A stretch of 64,000 nucleotides of DNA from Gremmenia infestans. Taxonomy: Eukaryota > Ascomycota > Leotiomycetes > Helotiales > Hamatocanthoscyphaceae. Numbering within the stretch: the first letter of the stretch is position 1; each line of letters opens with the position of its first letter. Location: positions 1,426,001 to 1,490,000 of the forward strand of contig JAFEVB010000012.1 in assembly GCA_032629725.1 (NCBI GenBank), given 5' to 3'. Shown in pieces: positions 1-11,084 of this stretch. Below the pieces are notes generated by a model. That model worked only from the letters and a program-made list of their open reading frames with translations, was not told where the DNA came from and did no database searches. The translations under genes and the position numbers were made by a program.

Positions 1-1050
1 ACGGATGGATTGAAGAGCAGGGATAGAAAGGTCTGTGTTTGATCGTCTTGGGACGCAGACGATTCAAAGTGCTTCATCCAAGAACGAGCTGTGTACTGTA
101 AAAGAGGAAACCTGCTGAATGTCAACGGGATACATACTTTACTGTCGTTGAAGTCAAGTAGATATAGAGGACAACTTTCTGCTAAAAATTGATTCCAGAT
201 ATGTTCGGAGTCGAGTAGTACGATAGAAGCGAACCACTTTCGTGAAGTCGCTGTGATATTATGTATTCTTTGACGGAGTAGTGACTTAGTGGTACAACTT
301 GGAGTCCATAAGGGTTGTTAAAAGCGTTTCCCTGCTCATACTTAAGCTTTCCAGCCATCCAGTCACCAGAGCGCCATGAGCCGAGGTTCATCTGGATCGA
401 AATCTCCCAGCTCGGGGTGGATGGCAACGGCTTCTGCGAGCTCGCTAAGGACGAGAGGGCGTGTAGAGAAGGCGAGGCGAGCCATTGTATGGCCGATTGT
501 CCCTATCGACGATGCAGGCTTGGAATTCACTGGAGGATGCGATCATACATCTGATAAAGAGTTCCTGGTATTCGATTCAACTCTGTTCTTACCATGGCAA
601 GTGTAACGCATCTCTTCATGGTGTCGAGCTGACTAACAGCCCAGCGAAACCTGCGACTTCGATTCACATTGTTTTGATCCGAAGGAAGACGAATAGGCGA
701 CTTGCATTCCTTAAGTACAATTCCAACTAAAACCTATTCACGCTTTCCCGGTTTGTATTTCTGAAGAATAAGGATCTTTGGAGTAGGCATTGCTAACGTG
801 GACTCGTACATCGGCATCAACTACAGCGCTCTGGATTGAAATGTTGTAGAGTCCCGTTTTATTCAAAGCGGTCTCAATAACTGGTTCTTTTCTGCTAGTT
901 ATCAAGACACTAAGTTCTTTCGGCATGGCGTCTTTGAAGCAGAGCTTGAAAAATATCCGTCGTTCCTCTTCAAGACACTCATCAAGAGCATCATCTATCA
1001 TCAAGAACGTCTGCTCCTCCTCAGCCGCCAACAGAGCCACAAAAACACCA
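1..1050 (-). pseudogene. NACHT (STAND/NLR-like) gene relic, truncated by window edge
   Basis: Read on the minus strand, pieces of one fungal NACHT-ankyrin type protein appear in the right order but in different frames. Around 1050-738 there is a Walker-B-like stretch FLMIDDALDECLEEE followed by LSVLITSRKEPVIETAL. At about 660-530 comes RFRWAVSQLDTMKRC ... RIPGTLYQMYDRILQ, ended by TGA at 527-529. At about 465-363 comes RPLVLSELAEAVAIHPELGD in another frame. At about 300-235 there is LSHYSVKEYIISQRL, and at 187-63 FLAESCPLYLLDFND ... PLLQYTARSWMKHFES. These are hallmark segments of fungal STAND NTPases involved in nonself recognition. At least three frame changes and one internal stop argue for a pseudogene. 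The P-loop and effector domain are not visible upstream, and any ankyrin repeats would lie left of the window. Introns might explain one frame change but not all. Confidence 0.75.
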
Positions 1051-2296
1051 ACCCCCAGGTTCGAAGACCGTCCGTCTGCCGAGACGAAAGACAGTAGAGG
1101 GTATGCCCTGCCCCGCCCCGCCCCGTCCCTTCGACATTCCTCGCTTCCTGCCCAAATAGGCACAACCCCCAACCCCAACCCCAGACAGGGCAATCGCGAT
1201 CTTCCTTCCACTCACTGCCAAAGGAACAGCCAACTGCCTTGATTCCCCTCCCGCACATACTTTTCTTACATCACCGCTCTCCTGGCAGCAAAACAAACGC
1301 CACTACACTACTCTACTTTGTTTCATCAAATGGTAGTGGAAAAGATATTGGGTGCGGATCAGTGGATGGGTATGGCTTTTTTTTTGATTCGCGGTAAGAG
1401 AAGAAGAAACGAAGTAATGCTAGGGGCGGGTATGGCTTTCTTTTTGATTTGCGGTAAGAGAAGAAGAAACGAATGAATTGCTCGCTACTGTAGGCGCAAC
1501 AAGTGAGATCGTCAACGCAGGTGAGACTTTGGGGTCCAGCCCAGCCCACCTTTTCGGGAATGGAGCACTAGGAGGGGAGGGGTTGGGTTAATCAAGATTT
1601 ATGTACTCGTAGAATGCGGGGGGAAGAAATGTTTGCAGGTATGCATGCGCACCTTGGCACGATGAAAGGAACTTTTACCAAGTAAATTCTTGACTTTGGA
1701 AATACAAGCAAAGTGGGGACTTATCACGACACAATACAAGTTTCACGTACTAATGTTTAAACCAACAACACAACAAGATACACACACGATGCTCAGAAAA
1801 ACTTTTTATCTTTATTCGTGACTTTTGTTTTGTCATGGTGGGATTTCTAATCCAGATCTCTCCAATCCATTTACTCCATGCTCGCTGATTCGTTTTTCCC
1901 GAATGTGATTGATGGTGGCCGTGAGAAGCAAAAACACCGATTCTATGCATGATGGAGAAAGAAGTGTGATGAACCCATCGTATCGAAGAGGTAATTTTAT
2001 CTACAAAGAAGTGAAAAGAGGTACGACCCATGCCATGAAATACGATGAAATCCAATGGGCAAGATCCCAACAAGCAAGCAGACATCGGGGCGGCTGGTGA
2101 TATAAGAAGAGTCACTCCTCCAGAGGTGTGAGATATGCAAGACATCCGTTGGTGATGATGATGTGGTATGTCGAAATGGCTTGTCGAACTGCAGACCAGC
2201 GCAGCCACAAACCATTGGCGAAGACCTTACGTACAGGAAAGGTAGCAGCGCTTCCAGAGCTCACGGAACAGTCCCACTTCAAAGGGAACGAACATC
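1051..2296. other. Gene-free interval
   Basis: No convincing coding region was found. It holds a two-copy direct repeat (1368-1473) and otherwise unstructured sequence. It includes the 3' flank of the CAP-protein gene, which ends at 2297 on the minus strand. Confidence 0.5.
1368..1473. repeat. Two-copy direct repeat, 60-bp period
   Basis: The 46-bp units 1368-1413 and 1428-1473 both begin GGGTATGGCTTT and end GCGGTAAGAGAAGAAGAAAC-GAA. They differ at only two positions (T/C at 1380/1440, C/T at 1390/1450), with a 14-bp spacer. The near identity suggests a recent local duplication. Confidence 0.9.
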
Positions 2297-3376
2297 TCAA
2301 ACAGAAATGCTCTCAGTCATCTTTGCGACAGCTCCGGTCGCGGTGCCAACATTGGTGATGTATTCACCTCCGACGTTACCTAAGATGTGTTAGCTACTAA
2401 TTTATACGGATCATAAAGTCATCTTACCAGCAGGGTAGTAGTTGCAGACGGTGTACACCGAGTTATAGCTGGCAGAGCCTAGCACAGTGTCGGGGCCGCA
2501 TGTCTGGCTTGCACATCCAACACTCTCGGTGCCCTTCCAGACGACTTGAGAAAAGTGCAGGACATCATGGCCGTTGTACAAGCCTTCCGAGTCGAGGGTA
2601 ATGCTGGCTACGTTGAATGGGAAGTCGCCAACCTCGCCGTTGTACCAAGCCTCAGTAATGGCATTCGCAACAGCGTTGGAGTCCGCGGGAACGCCGTTGG
2701 AGGCACCCCAAGCGGCAATGTTCTGTCCGTATCCGTCGTTGTCATGCTTGAAGATACACTTTGCCGCGCTGGTGGCAGCAAAGTCGGCAAGGGTTTGGTT
2801 CCAGGCTACATCAGACGCAGAGTGGTTCGAACGGTGCTGGTTATGGTTGAAGAGGGCAGTGGAAGCATAGTCGGTAGCGGAAGCGACCGGAGCGACAGCT
2901 GATGAGGAAGCTACAACTGCTACTGAAGATGGAGTGACAACTGATGAGGGAGCCGCAACTGAAGTGGGAGCGGCAACGGTCGTAGGAGCAGCGGATGAGG
3001 TTGTGGCAGGAATCGAGACCTCGACGACAGAGCTGCTGGTAGTTGTAGGTGCAGCTTCAGTTGAAACAGCAACGCTGACGTCGTGGCTGTGGACATGCTC
3101 CTTCACGGGTGGAGATACGACAGCAGCAAATACGGCAGCAATAGATGTTGCAGCAGCAGATGTTGAAGCTACAGCTACACTTGTTGGAGCTACAACAACA
3201 GTTGACTCAGCAGCAGGTGTTGGAACTTCACCAGTAGCTGTAACATAGACAGTAACGATATCAGTAACGATGTCGGTGACAAGAGCCTTCTTCGCATGGG
3301 CGTGGAAAAGCTGGTGCAGAGGGGTGGCCACAGTCAAGCCTGCCGAAAACAGGGTTATGATGGTAGCGGTACGCAT
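2297..3376 (-). CDS. Secreted CAP/SCP (PR-1-like) domain protein
   Basis: Two exons, complement(join(2297..2379,2428..3376)), 343 aa. The chosen start at 3376 (MRTATIITLF) opens directly with a signal peptide of about 18 residues; an in-frame ATG further upstream would bury it. Residues about 45-165 form a Ser/Thr/Ala/Val-rich, low-complexity linker, probably O-glycosylated. The CAP domain occupies about 170-330, with HNQHRSNHSA, WNQTLADFA, YGQNIAAWG, the CAP1 signature HFSQVVWKGTESVGCA and the CAP2 signature VCNYYPAG. The intron splits the CAP2 glycine codon (donor GTAAGA, acceptor TTAG), and the last exon continues NVGGEYITNVGTATG. Family members are extracellular, and several fungal ones bind sterols or lipids (Pry-type) or act at host interfaces. 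No GPI signal is seen. The family call is firm; the ligand is unknown. Confidence 0.93.
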
Positions 3377-5021
3377 CTTGAAGGATTGAGATGGGGATGG
3401 TTTTGAAGGTCGAGGTTTTAGTCTTCGAGGTGATCTTCGGAGAGAGGAAGTACTTTGCTGGGGGTGAACTGAATCGACGGTAGATCGAAAACGGCGAGAT
3501 ATTGGCAGCACAGCTGTACTTATTGAATGACTCTATCGAAGAATCGTGGGAAGGTTTCGTTGCCGGGGTTCTAGTTGTACACGGGAACCTGCGGAATGAT
3601 TGTTGCTGTGTGGCTTGGAAAGAGTGAATGTACTGAAGGGTCAAAGAGGGCTGGAATGAGTGGCAGTGGCTGGTCGACGGCTTGAGATTCGGGGAATGAA
3701 GATGTAGATGGATGCGGATTGATTGAGACTTGATGCTCTAATCGATTGTTGAGATGTTGTTGTAAGGAGTGTAATTGTCGCGAGCGACGGGGCAAAAATG
3801 AACGTGAGGGTGGAGGTGGAAAGAAGCAAACACAAGATGGGTGGAAAGGAAGATCGTAAGGTCGAGGCCATGAAGCTTTGGTTTTGTACGCTGCGTGTGC
3901 TCGTTTGTGGATAGGCCGAATGGGGATTAGTCAGGGCTGGCGTGTGAACGACGGCTGGTGCAGGGGTCTTTTCAGGGGAAAACAGAATAATTATGGGTCT
4001 ATGTCTTATGTGAAACGGATGAGGCCCACTTAAACATCGCCGCCACCCGAGACAGACCAAGCAGAAGAGGTTATACAAATGAACTCTCCACCTCTGCTGT
4101 GCATGAATTACATTCAATTGATTAGACGGTATTCAGTTCAGTTTAATTTACAGATACGGTAATTTGATTACTTGTAGGTTTTCAAATATGAATGGAAATG
4201 TGATGCTTTTCTACAGCTGTAATCATATTATGTACGGTAATATACCCACAAGTAAGTGGCAAGTGCACAAAGTAAATAAAAGCTCAGGGGCAAAGGATCA
4301 CCATGGTTCGGTCTACTACTCCGTAATTTACCTGCAGCGTGTGCCGTACCCTCACGATTCACAACTCACCACCGAAATGGCATCTCCGAACTCCAATTGA
4401 TTGCAGAATAGAGAGCTCAGGGCCGGTAACTACAAGCGACAAATTCCTATTCCTCCCCAGATAATTAATATCCAGTCCTCCCTCTACGGAGTATAGCTGC
4501 AGCAGCCGGACAACTACGCTATGAACTCTACTCGACGGCCCTGTGCATTTTATAAATGAAGGGTTTCTGAATAAAAGTACAGCATACGGTAATTTCTCAT
4601 ATCCTTTCCCTGTACTGTACTATATCTGCATGCTGAACATGTTATCCCATCGGAATAAATCTTCTCTCCCGTCAGTACAACAACAGCAAAGGCTCCCTAC
4701 AGTACATCTACGTGCCCTTTGCACAACCAAACCAAGAATCCAAAGCCACAAGACTAGACCTTCATCAATCCCAATCCCAATCCCAAATTCAGAGCAGACC
4801 ATGCCATACTTATCCAATTCCCAATTCCACCCCAATCCTCCTCCGATAGGATAATAAACACACTCGCCCCGTAACCCATCACAAGTCAAAAGTCATCACG
4901 ATAAACATCCAGCGCCCAATCCGAATCCCGATCCTCCGGCAAAGCCTGGAGATTTGATAGGGATCAGTAGGGTGGGGCGATCATTTCGTGCCGCCCTTAC
5001 TCCTCCGTACCAGTACTGTAG

Positions 5022-5054
5022 CCTTCCCTTCCCTTCCCTTCCCTTCCCTTCCTT
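5022..5054. repeat. (CCCTT)n microsatellite
   Basis: About six tandem copies of the pentamer CCCTT. Confidence 0.9.
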
Positions 5055-5289
5055 GTCCTCCGTATCGCGGGGAAGGCCCTCGCAGCTACTGATTGGCGAA
5101 TAGCGCACCAGTAAATTCACGGAGTCGTGGGGTGGGTGTGTGGCTGTTTCATGAAAGCGGAAATTGATTGGCAGGTACAGGGATCCGATCCCTTGCAATT
5201 TGATCTGATTTGCTTACTTATTCTTGTTCCTGCATCCGCCCACCCACCATCCCGGCGAAAAGCTTGGCGTGCGTACTTGCCTTCTTTGG

Positions 5290-5308
5290 TTGATTGATTG
5301 ATTGATTG
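5290..5308. repeat. (GATT)n microsatellite
   Basis: Four to five tandem copies of the tetramer TGAT/GATT. Confidence 0.85.
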
Positions 5309-5475
5309 TGTGAGAAGACAAGTCGCATTTTGGGTTGCATTTACGAAGTACAATCTTCATATCGTCATGATTCATGATGAGGTTTATAAATGTACCTGAT
5401 ATTGGGTAGATGATATGTCTAATTATACACTATGACGAGTCCCGTATTCTTCTCATCACGAGATCCCATCAATTC

Positions 5476-5502
5476 ACTCACCTCACCTCACCTCACCTCA
5501 CC
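5476..5502. repeat. (CTCAC)n microsatellite
   Basis: About five tandem copies of the pentamer CTCAC. Confidence 0.9.
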
Positions 5503-6450
5503 ACCCAACTTTAATTTCCCCTCCAAGCACTACCTACTCCATCCTAGACTCCTAGACCCCCCCCCCTCCATGTTTCGTGATCTCCGGTCCTCGTCAATGA
5601 GCATCGGTCCAGAACACCTCCACCTCCATCCACCTCCAACCCACAAATCAAATCCCACCTCTCCCAGTCCCGAAAAACAGAAAACTCGAAAACTAAATTA
5701 CATAATCCTTAGACCCTGCCTCGCATCATAAACTTAAAAGGACACCGTCCTACCGTATCCTACCCGTGAGCAATTCCGACTTGGCTTGGATGCATTTTAG
5801 CGCCACCACCCGCACCTGCATTGCATTGCATGGGCGTGTTTCGAAGAGAAAGGCGATAATCTCCCTCTCCTCTTTCCGAGGACAGTAATCAGTCGGGTCG
5901 AGGTTGTGTAAACGCCACGCTTTACATCACATTTCACATTACACAAGACGGTATAAACATAGAAATATAAGTTTTATAATGATTTGCTCCGTACCTAGTA
6001 CTGCCATGCTAGCGTCTCTTTTCTGTTTCTGTCCTACCTTAATAATGCTTCATTTAATTCATCTAACTAGGTACTACTATACTATACAAGTCGAGAATAA
6101 TCCAATCCATCCAATCCAACCTTTCCCATGCTCTTGATTAAAGTCTACGCTTGCTCGCTCATACAGCTTACTCCGTATCTCATCCGTTTCATTTACCTAC
6201 TGCACCTCGTCTACTATCTCCTCCCTCCCCTCCTCTCTTCTCGCATTCTCACCATACCCACCCATTCGGAATCACCACCCACATAGAAAAGATAGACAAA
6301 CACAAGCTCACGTAAACCACAACATGCTTGCTTACTCGGTATTTCCATCCATCCACCCATCTATCCATCCATCCTCAGGTACCTACTTACCCTTACCCTT
6401 ACTCCGAATCCGAATCCGAAATCCGAAATTCGGTTTATTCAAGTCCATAG

Positions 6451-6482
6451 CAAAAAAAAAGAAAAAAAAAGAAAAAAAAACA
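6451..6482. repeat. A9G tandem tract
   Basis: Three runs of about nine A residues separated by single G residues. A short TATATA run follows at about 6520-6535. Confidence 0.9.
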
Positions 6483-6679
6483 CGTACATTTTTATCCCTC
6501 CATACTTGTTTCAAAATTATGTATATATATATATACTACATATCCATCTCCTTATATATGAATAGCAAATGGCCGACATACCTCCCTTCATCCCGCGCAT
6601 CTTCCCGTACGCGTGAATTAAATCAATTCTTACTCTACCTAATTACACTACTAACTACTCTAGTACAACTATCATCTTT

Positions 6680-6730
6680 ACCTTACCTCAGCTACCTTAC
6701 CTTACCTTACCTCACCTTACCTTACCTTAG
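6680..6730. repeat. (TTACC)n / TACCTCACC repeat
   Basis: A degenerate tandem array of the pentamer TTACC/CTTAC, with occasional CTCACC and TTAGC variants. It sits in a longer stretch rich in TACCTA words. Confidence 0.85.
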
Positions 6731-6943
6731 CTTGACTTAATTCCAAAAACATACCTACCCTACCTACTTCCGTCCGTCTTTCATACCTAGCTCAATTATA
6801 TCACAACATACTATTTATACCTAGCTCTGTTACCTAAGTGCATAACTTACTTATTTTTCGGGCTTCTTCTTTTATATACTAAGTCTCATTCTACGAATAT
6901 CACTTAGCTCCTTTCTTTAGGGGAGTTATAATGACCTGGTGAA

Positions 6944-6965
6944 GCAGAAGCAGAAGCAGAAGCAC
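6944..6965. repeat. (GCAGAA)n microsatellite
   Basis: Four tandem copies of the hexamer AGCAGA. Confidence 0.85.
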
Positions 6966-7384
6966 CTACCTAGGTACCTATTATACCTAGATACTTTTTC
7001 CCTTATTACTATCAGCAAGTCTAGGTTTATCAGGCACAAGAACATTCTGGCGCTTGATTTGTGACGCGAATTTTCAAAGCGTTTAGTCTATCTCATCCTA
7101 GCTGTAATCTTGAAACACTGCTTCGAGCAGTTCTATAGAATATAAGAGTAAGTCTTGGACTGTAGACCATGAAAGCCGAGACGTCCATTTTCAACAATAT
7201 GTAACAATCGTACTCAAAGTCTGATTATCTCTGCGTCTCTTCTTCCTCAAGCTTCCATCCTGTTCTTAGCTAGGTCTTCTCTTCTCGCGAAGCTCCTTCT
7301 TATCCTACCTACTGCTCACCTCCATCATCGAAGGAAAGTTTTCCAGTCCAAGTCCTTGCTTTAAAACTTATCATTCTGCCGGAA

Positions 7385-9489
7385 CTACTCTTTCGTATGA
7401 CACTCAATAATCTTTCTCGCTCCTGCAAGTGTCATGGCAGGCAGCGTCGTAAACTTCCACCTCCGTAATTCAGCCGGTACCTGCTCATCGTCTGGTTCCA
7501 CGTTCCGTATAAGACACGCCGCAATATGTAGCGCAAAGATCCCGGACTGATCTGTATCGAGATGATGTTGGGATTCGATCCATTGGTGAGTCCACTGACC
7601 CATACCAAATCCGGGCATGTACCTATCAGTAATGCGGGCGCGGGACAGTGTCATTATGTATTCGCGCTCTTGAGGGGATTGAGGCCAGGAGCTGTAGTAA
7701 TTGAATATCTTCTTCTTTTTATCTGCTACTGAGACATCGCAAGGTAAGTAGCTACCGACAAAAGTTTTGAGAAGAGAAGACCTACAAACAATAACCTATA
7801 CTGAATAGCATTTAAATGCAATGATACACTTCTTGCTCTTTGGATATAAGAGATTCTTGCACTCTTTAAGCGGATCCGGAATGTCAAAGTCAATACGGCC
7901 CAAGACATCAATGCTCGTAAAGCACTTTCGGCGGTGACATGGGTACCAGGACTTAAAAGCTTTGGCGAAGAAGGAAATGGTGGTATCGTTGATTTCCTTG
8001 GCATATCCATTTGAAATCATAGATAAGAAGCCGTAGTATGTTTCGAGGTTTGCAAAAGGGATTGCACATCCATGGAGTATCTGCAGCTCATTCTGATCCT
8101 CTACTAGAGACTCGCCAAAGTCCATATCCTTCCCTATTTGTAATCTTTCATCCCTAAGAAAGTCGTTGCGTACTTCTATAAATCTCTCAGGAAGGAAGTT
8201 TTGGTTAAATTGAGGAAGTGTCATCCATTCGAAATCGACCGCAGTTGCCGCCTTGTTGGTGAAATTATGCAAGGGTCGAGTTGAGGGGTCAAATATCCGT
8301 AACTCGCCAGGATCATCTTTGCATCTGTTCCCTCCCGGCAATAATTTGGTGAGAGTCCCTAGTCCATAGTTTTGAGACCTCGATTTCGGTTCTTTTTTCC
8401 TAGGATAATCGAATGAATCGAACAATGCGGCGAAGATATGGCGTTGAGACTCAAAAAATGGCTCATCGTGCTGCGTCATACAGTAGCCTACCTGCAATTG
8501 ATCTGGAGCTGCTGTGTATGTTCTTTGTTCATCATGAATAGTCTGTAGCCACCCTTCAGAGAAACATGTTCTAGTGGTATTCTGGGAATTCTTTCTACAA
8601 TGAATTAGTAGCTGGCTTCCCATACAGAGCGAGAGCTGAGAAGACAAAACACTCTTGAGGGATCCCAACAAGGTATAATGAAAGAGGAGGATCAAATAAA
8701 AGGGCTGGGTACAACTCAAACATTATAACGGCCTGCTTTATTTCTTCCTTAGACATTTTGTCAAGGGTGTCAAGTACAAGGGTGTCTTGTACAGGAACGT
8801 CTTGTAGAGGGAAATTTTGTACAGGAATCTCCCGAGGACTGTCTGAACTTCGAAAAGGTTTTATATCCAGTGGAACAAGCAGGGCAGGATCTGAGGTCAC
8901 AGGAGCCCATTGGTAACCTTCATTCGTCGTAGACATTCCTCGAGGACGCTTTTTCGTAAAACCAACATCCGTGTCAACGTTGCTTTTCGCTTTCCTTCTG
9001 CGTGAAATGGATAGAGGCCGTGAGCTGTATAGATCTGAAAATGATCCACTGCCTTGCGATTCGTTCTCGCTTCGTTTACGCGTCGGTTTCATTGTTCGTT
9101 GAGGTCTCGCTGGCTGCGTGTTTGCTGCGGGGGCTGGTGCTGGACCTGGGGTTGAAGTAGGGCTTGGGGGACGAATATCTGGACTTTCATGAACGTTAGC
9201 ATGTTTCAAGTTGCAAGCTGCTTTCCTCTCTGTTGGAGCAACGTTGGAGGAGGGATTGAGGAGTTTTTCTTGGGAAGCTGAGTAGCAGGTGATATCCAGA
9301 TGGACGGACGATCTGGGACGCCTGAGAGAATGTGTTGGGAAAGGTTAAGACTTTAGATAATTCGTAGGATACCATGCGCACTCAATCAGATTGTTGAAGA
9401 GCCGAGACATGGCTGAGTTCTGGGAGCAAAAGATGGAAAGGACCGAACGAGGAAGAGGGGCTTGCATACCTTCCGCCAACTGCTGCCAT
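7385..9489 (-). CDS. Hypothetical protein with degenerate Ulp1 (C48)-like C-terminus
   Basis: Four-exon model, complement(join(7385..7781,7830..8594,8653..9321,9470..9489)), 616 aa. The 20-nt first exon (MAAVGG) has a clean GTATGC donor, and all phases agree. The first 100 residues after the start are Pro/Ala/Ser-rich, with a basic patch KPTRKR and SRRRKAK that could be a nuclear localisation signal. The repeated PVQ(N/D)-type phrase IPVQNFPLQDVPVQDTLV follows. The last 110 residues resemble a Ulp1-type cysteine peptidase tail: VSVADKKKKIFNYYSSW fits the strand that normally ends in Y-D-S, and TDQSGIFALHIAACL fits the D-C-G-x-F active-site segment. At those places the Cys is Ser and the Asp is Ser, and no His precedes the strand, so it would be catalytically dead. 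The similarity is judged by eye. Splice sites of introns 2 and 3 are plausible, not proven. Confidence 0.55.
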
Positions 9490-11084
9490 TGCACGTGTTT
9501 CTGATATAATTGGGTTGTTGTCGTAATAATACACGATTATGGATATTTTTGTGTAGTTGATGAAATCAATTTTGGTCTTGACTCATAGTATGAGGTGGCA
9601 CGCCTTCTATCCATCGCTCTTGCCAGAGTGAATGTCGCGGGGTCGCTGTCGGAAAGGACCATGGCCGTCACTTCCAAAATCCAAAGCAACAACATCATGT
9701 TCCAGAGATGAAACGCATCACGGCATTGAATAGAACAATGTATAAGTCTGTGCATGGCAGGTGTAATCTGAAATCTGTGTTGACGGTGGCTAGAAATCTA
9801 AAATGTTGTGAGCGGCGAGGCTGCAGTCGAAGGACGTGTTAGAACTTAGAACTGATCCGAGCGATAAGAGGGGATTTTGACTTCATGATATACCTCGAAT
9901 ACCAATTAACACGACGAGGAACTGAACTGTAGGAAGAGAATGAAACACAAAAACGATGAGCATCCTTATACGTCTTATAGCTCTACAAAGATTCAATCAA
10001 TACCTCCCTAAATGCCGAGACCTTTGTTTAATGGGGCATGCCTTCAAAAGACCTCTCCAGCTAATGAAACTAACGAAGCTGAACAGATATATCTTGCTTA
10101 CCTAGTACTCGGGTACAACATATAACAAAATAGGGTGAATATCAAAATCAGAAACAATCTTCAATGGGTGGGTGCTCAGCTTTCGCTGCAACTAGAAGGA
10201 TTCCTCCGATAACCGTAATGACAACTGGCCCTTCCTCTATCGAAGCAATAGTCTTGGCTCTTTTTTATTTGGCTATTATATAGCTTTTAGTGTTTGATCT
10301 TTTCAAGCCAAATGAAAAGTGTAACCAGTGCATTGTTGATGCTTTTTGGAGTTTATTTCCTTTGCAAGGCGTCTTTTTCGCTTAATTAAGCTCCAGGGGC
10401 TTTAGCGACGCTTGCCCGCACCGCTCAGGGGCTTGCTGGAATTCATTTCGAAGTCCATCAGCAACATACCAAGATATTCACGGGGTGTTAACACAAGATA
10501 CAGTTTCTCGGAAATTTTATCCTCGGAAGGAAAAGAGAAGACAGATCTAATATATTTATCTATCTACACGATATAAATCTGCCAAGTCCGCACCGCACCG
10601 CACCGCACCGCATGCTTGAAACTTAGGCCTTGCACATTCCACTCTACTGTACCTTCTCTTGCCTAATGAACGCACTACATCCAGCTAGTCCTACTTAGCC
10701 TTCAACTTACCTAATCTCACAAACACCAACACCAGCTCTCCTTACACCTTTCACTGCATACCAGCCACGGCCAAACGACATGTTTGTACTCCCAAAGCAT
10801 AACCTCTACTCCCTAACGTAACGTTCAAGTTGACGCGACATTTTTGAGGGGTCTTGGGGTAGTGAATTCTGTTTCGGGGTGCTCTTAGGAGAAAGAGGTA
10901 GCAAGTTTAGTGAATGAATGATCATGTTCCTAGAAGTACCAACCGCTGGACCGGACAAACACTTGCACACGAGAATCCTCTGTATTGGATAGTCTCACTC
11001 AGACATGTTTATGAATAACTGCCATTATACTGCGGGCAAAAGACTAGATACCTAAATATTTCAGCCCCGTTTCCATTGCCCCGC
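9490..11084. other. Gene-free interval
   Basis: No coding gene was recognised. It contains the promoter of the Ulp1-like gene on the left, a (GCACC)n microsatellite at 10590-10612, and the 3' flank of the sedolisin gene. Confidence 0.5.
10590..10612. repeat. (GCACC)n microsatellite
   Basis: More than four tandem copies of the pentamer CGCAC. Confidence 0.9.

Larger units (their letters stand above)
3377..7384. other. 4-kb gene-free, pyrimidine-rich stretch with simple repeats
   Basis: No gene was recognised. From about 4450 to 6770 the plus strand is visibly pyrimidine-rich and contains many short tandem repeats, several listed separately. From 6390 to 7000 TACCTA/TAGGTA-type words recur. 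The open frames here are low-complexity translations of these repeats and look non-coding. An untranslated RNA cannot be excluded. Confidence 0.5.

Noticed and set aside
2546..3248. Plus-strand open frames of up to 118 codons
   Set aside because: They are antisense shadows of the Ser/Thr/Ala-rich CAP protein gene.
3641..4117. Minus-strand 158-codon frame upstream of the CAP gene
   Set aside because: Composition is Ser/Thr/His/Pro-biased with no domain, signal or splice continuation; it lies in the CAP gene promoter.
6324..6740. Plus-strand 138-codon frame
   Set aside because: It translates microsatellites (poly-Lys, poly-Tyr-Leu-Thr), not a protein.
9196..9381. Separate small gene upstream of the Ulp1-like gene
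   Set aside because: Splicing a 20-nt first exon at 9470-9489 to 9321 puts this stretch in another frame as coding sequence of the Ulp1-like gene.
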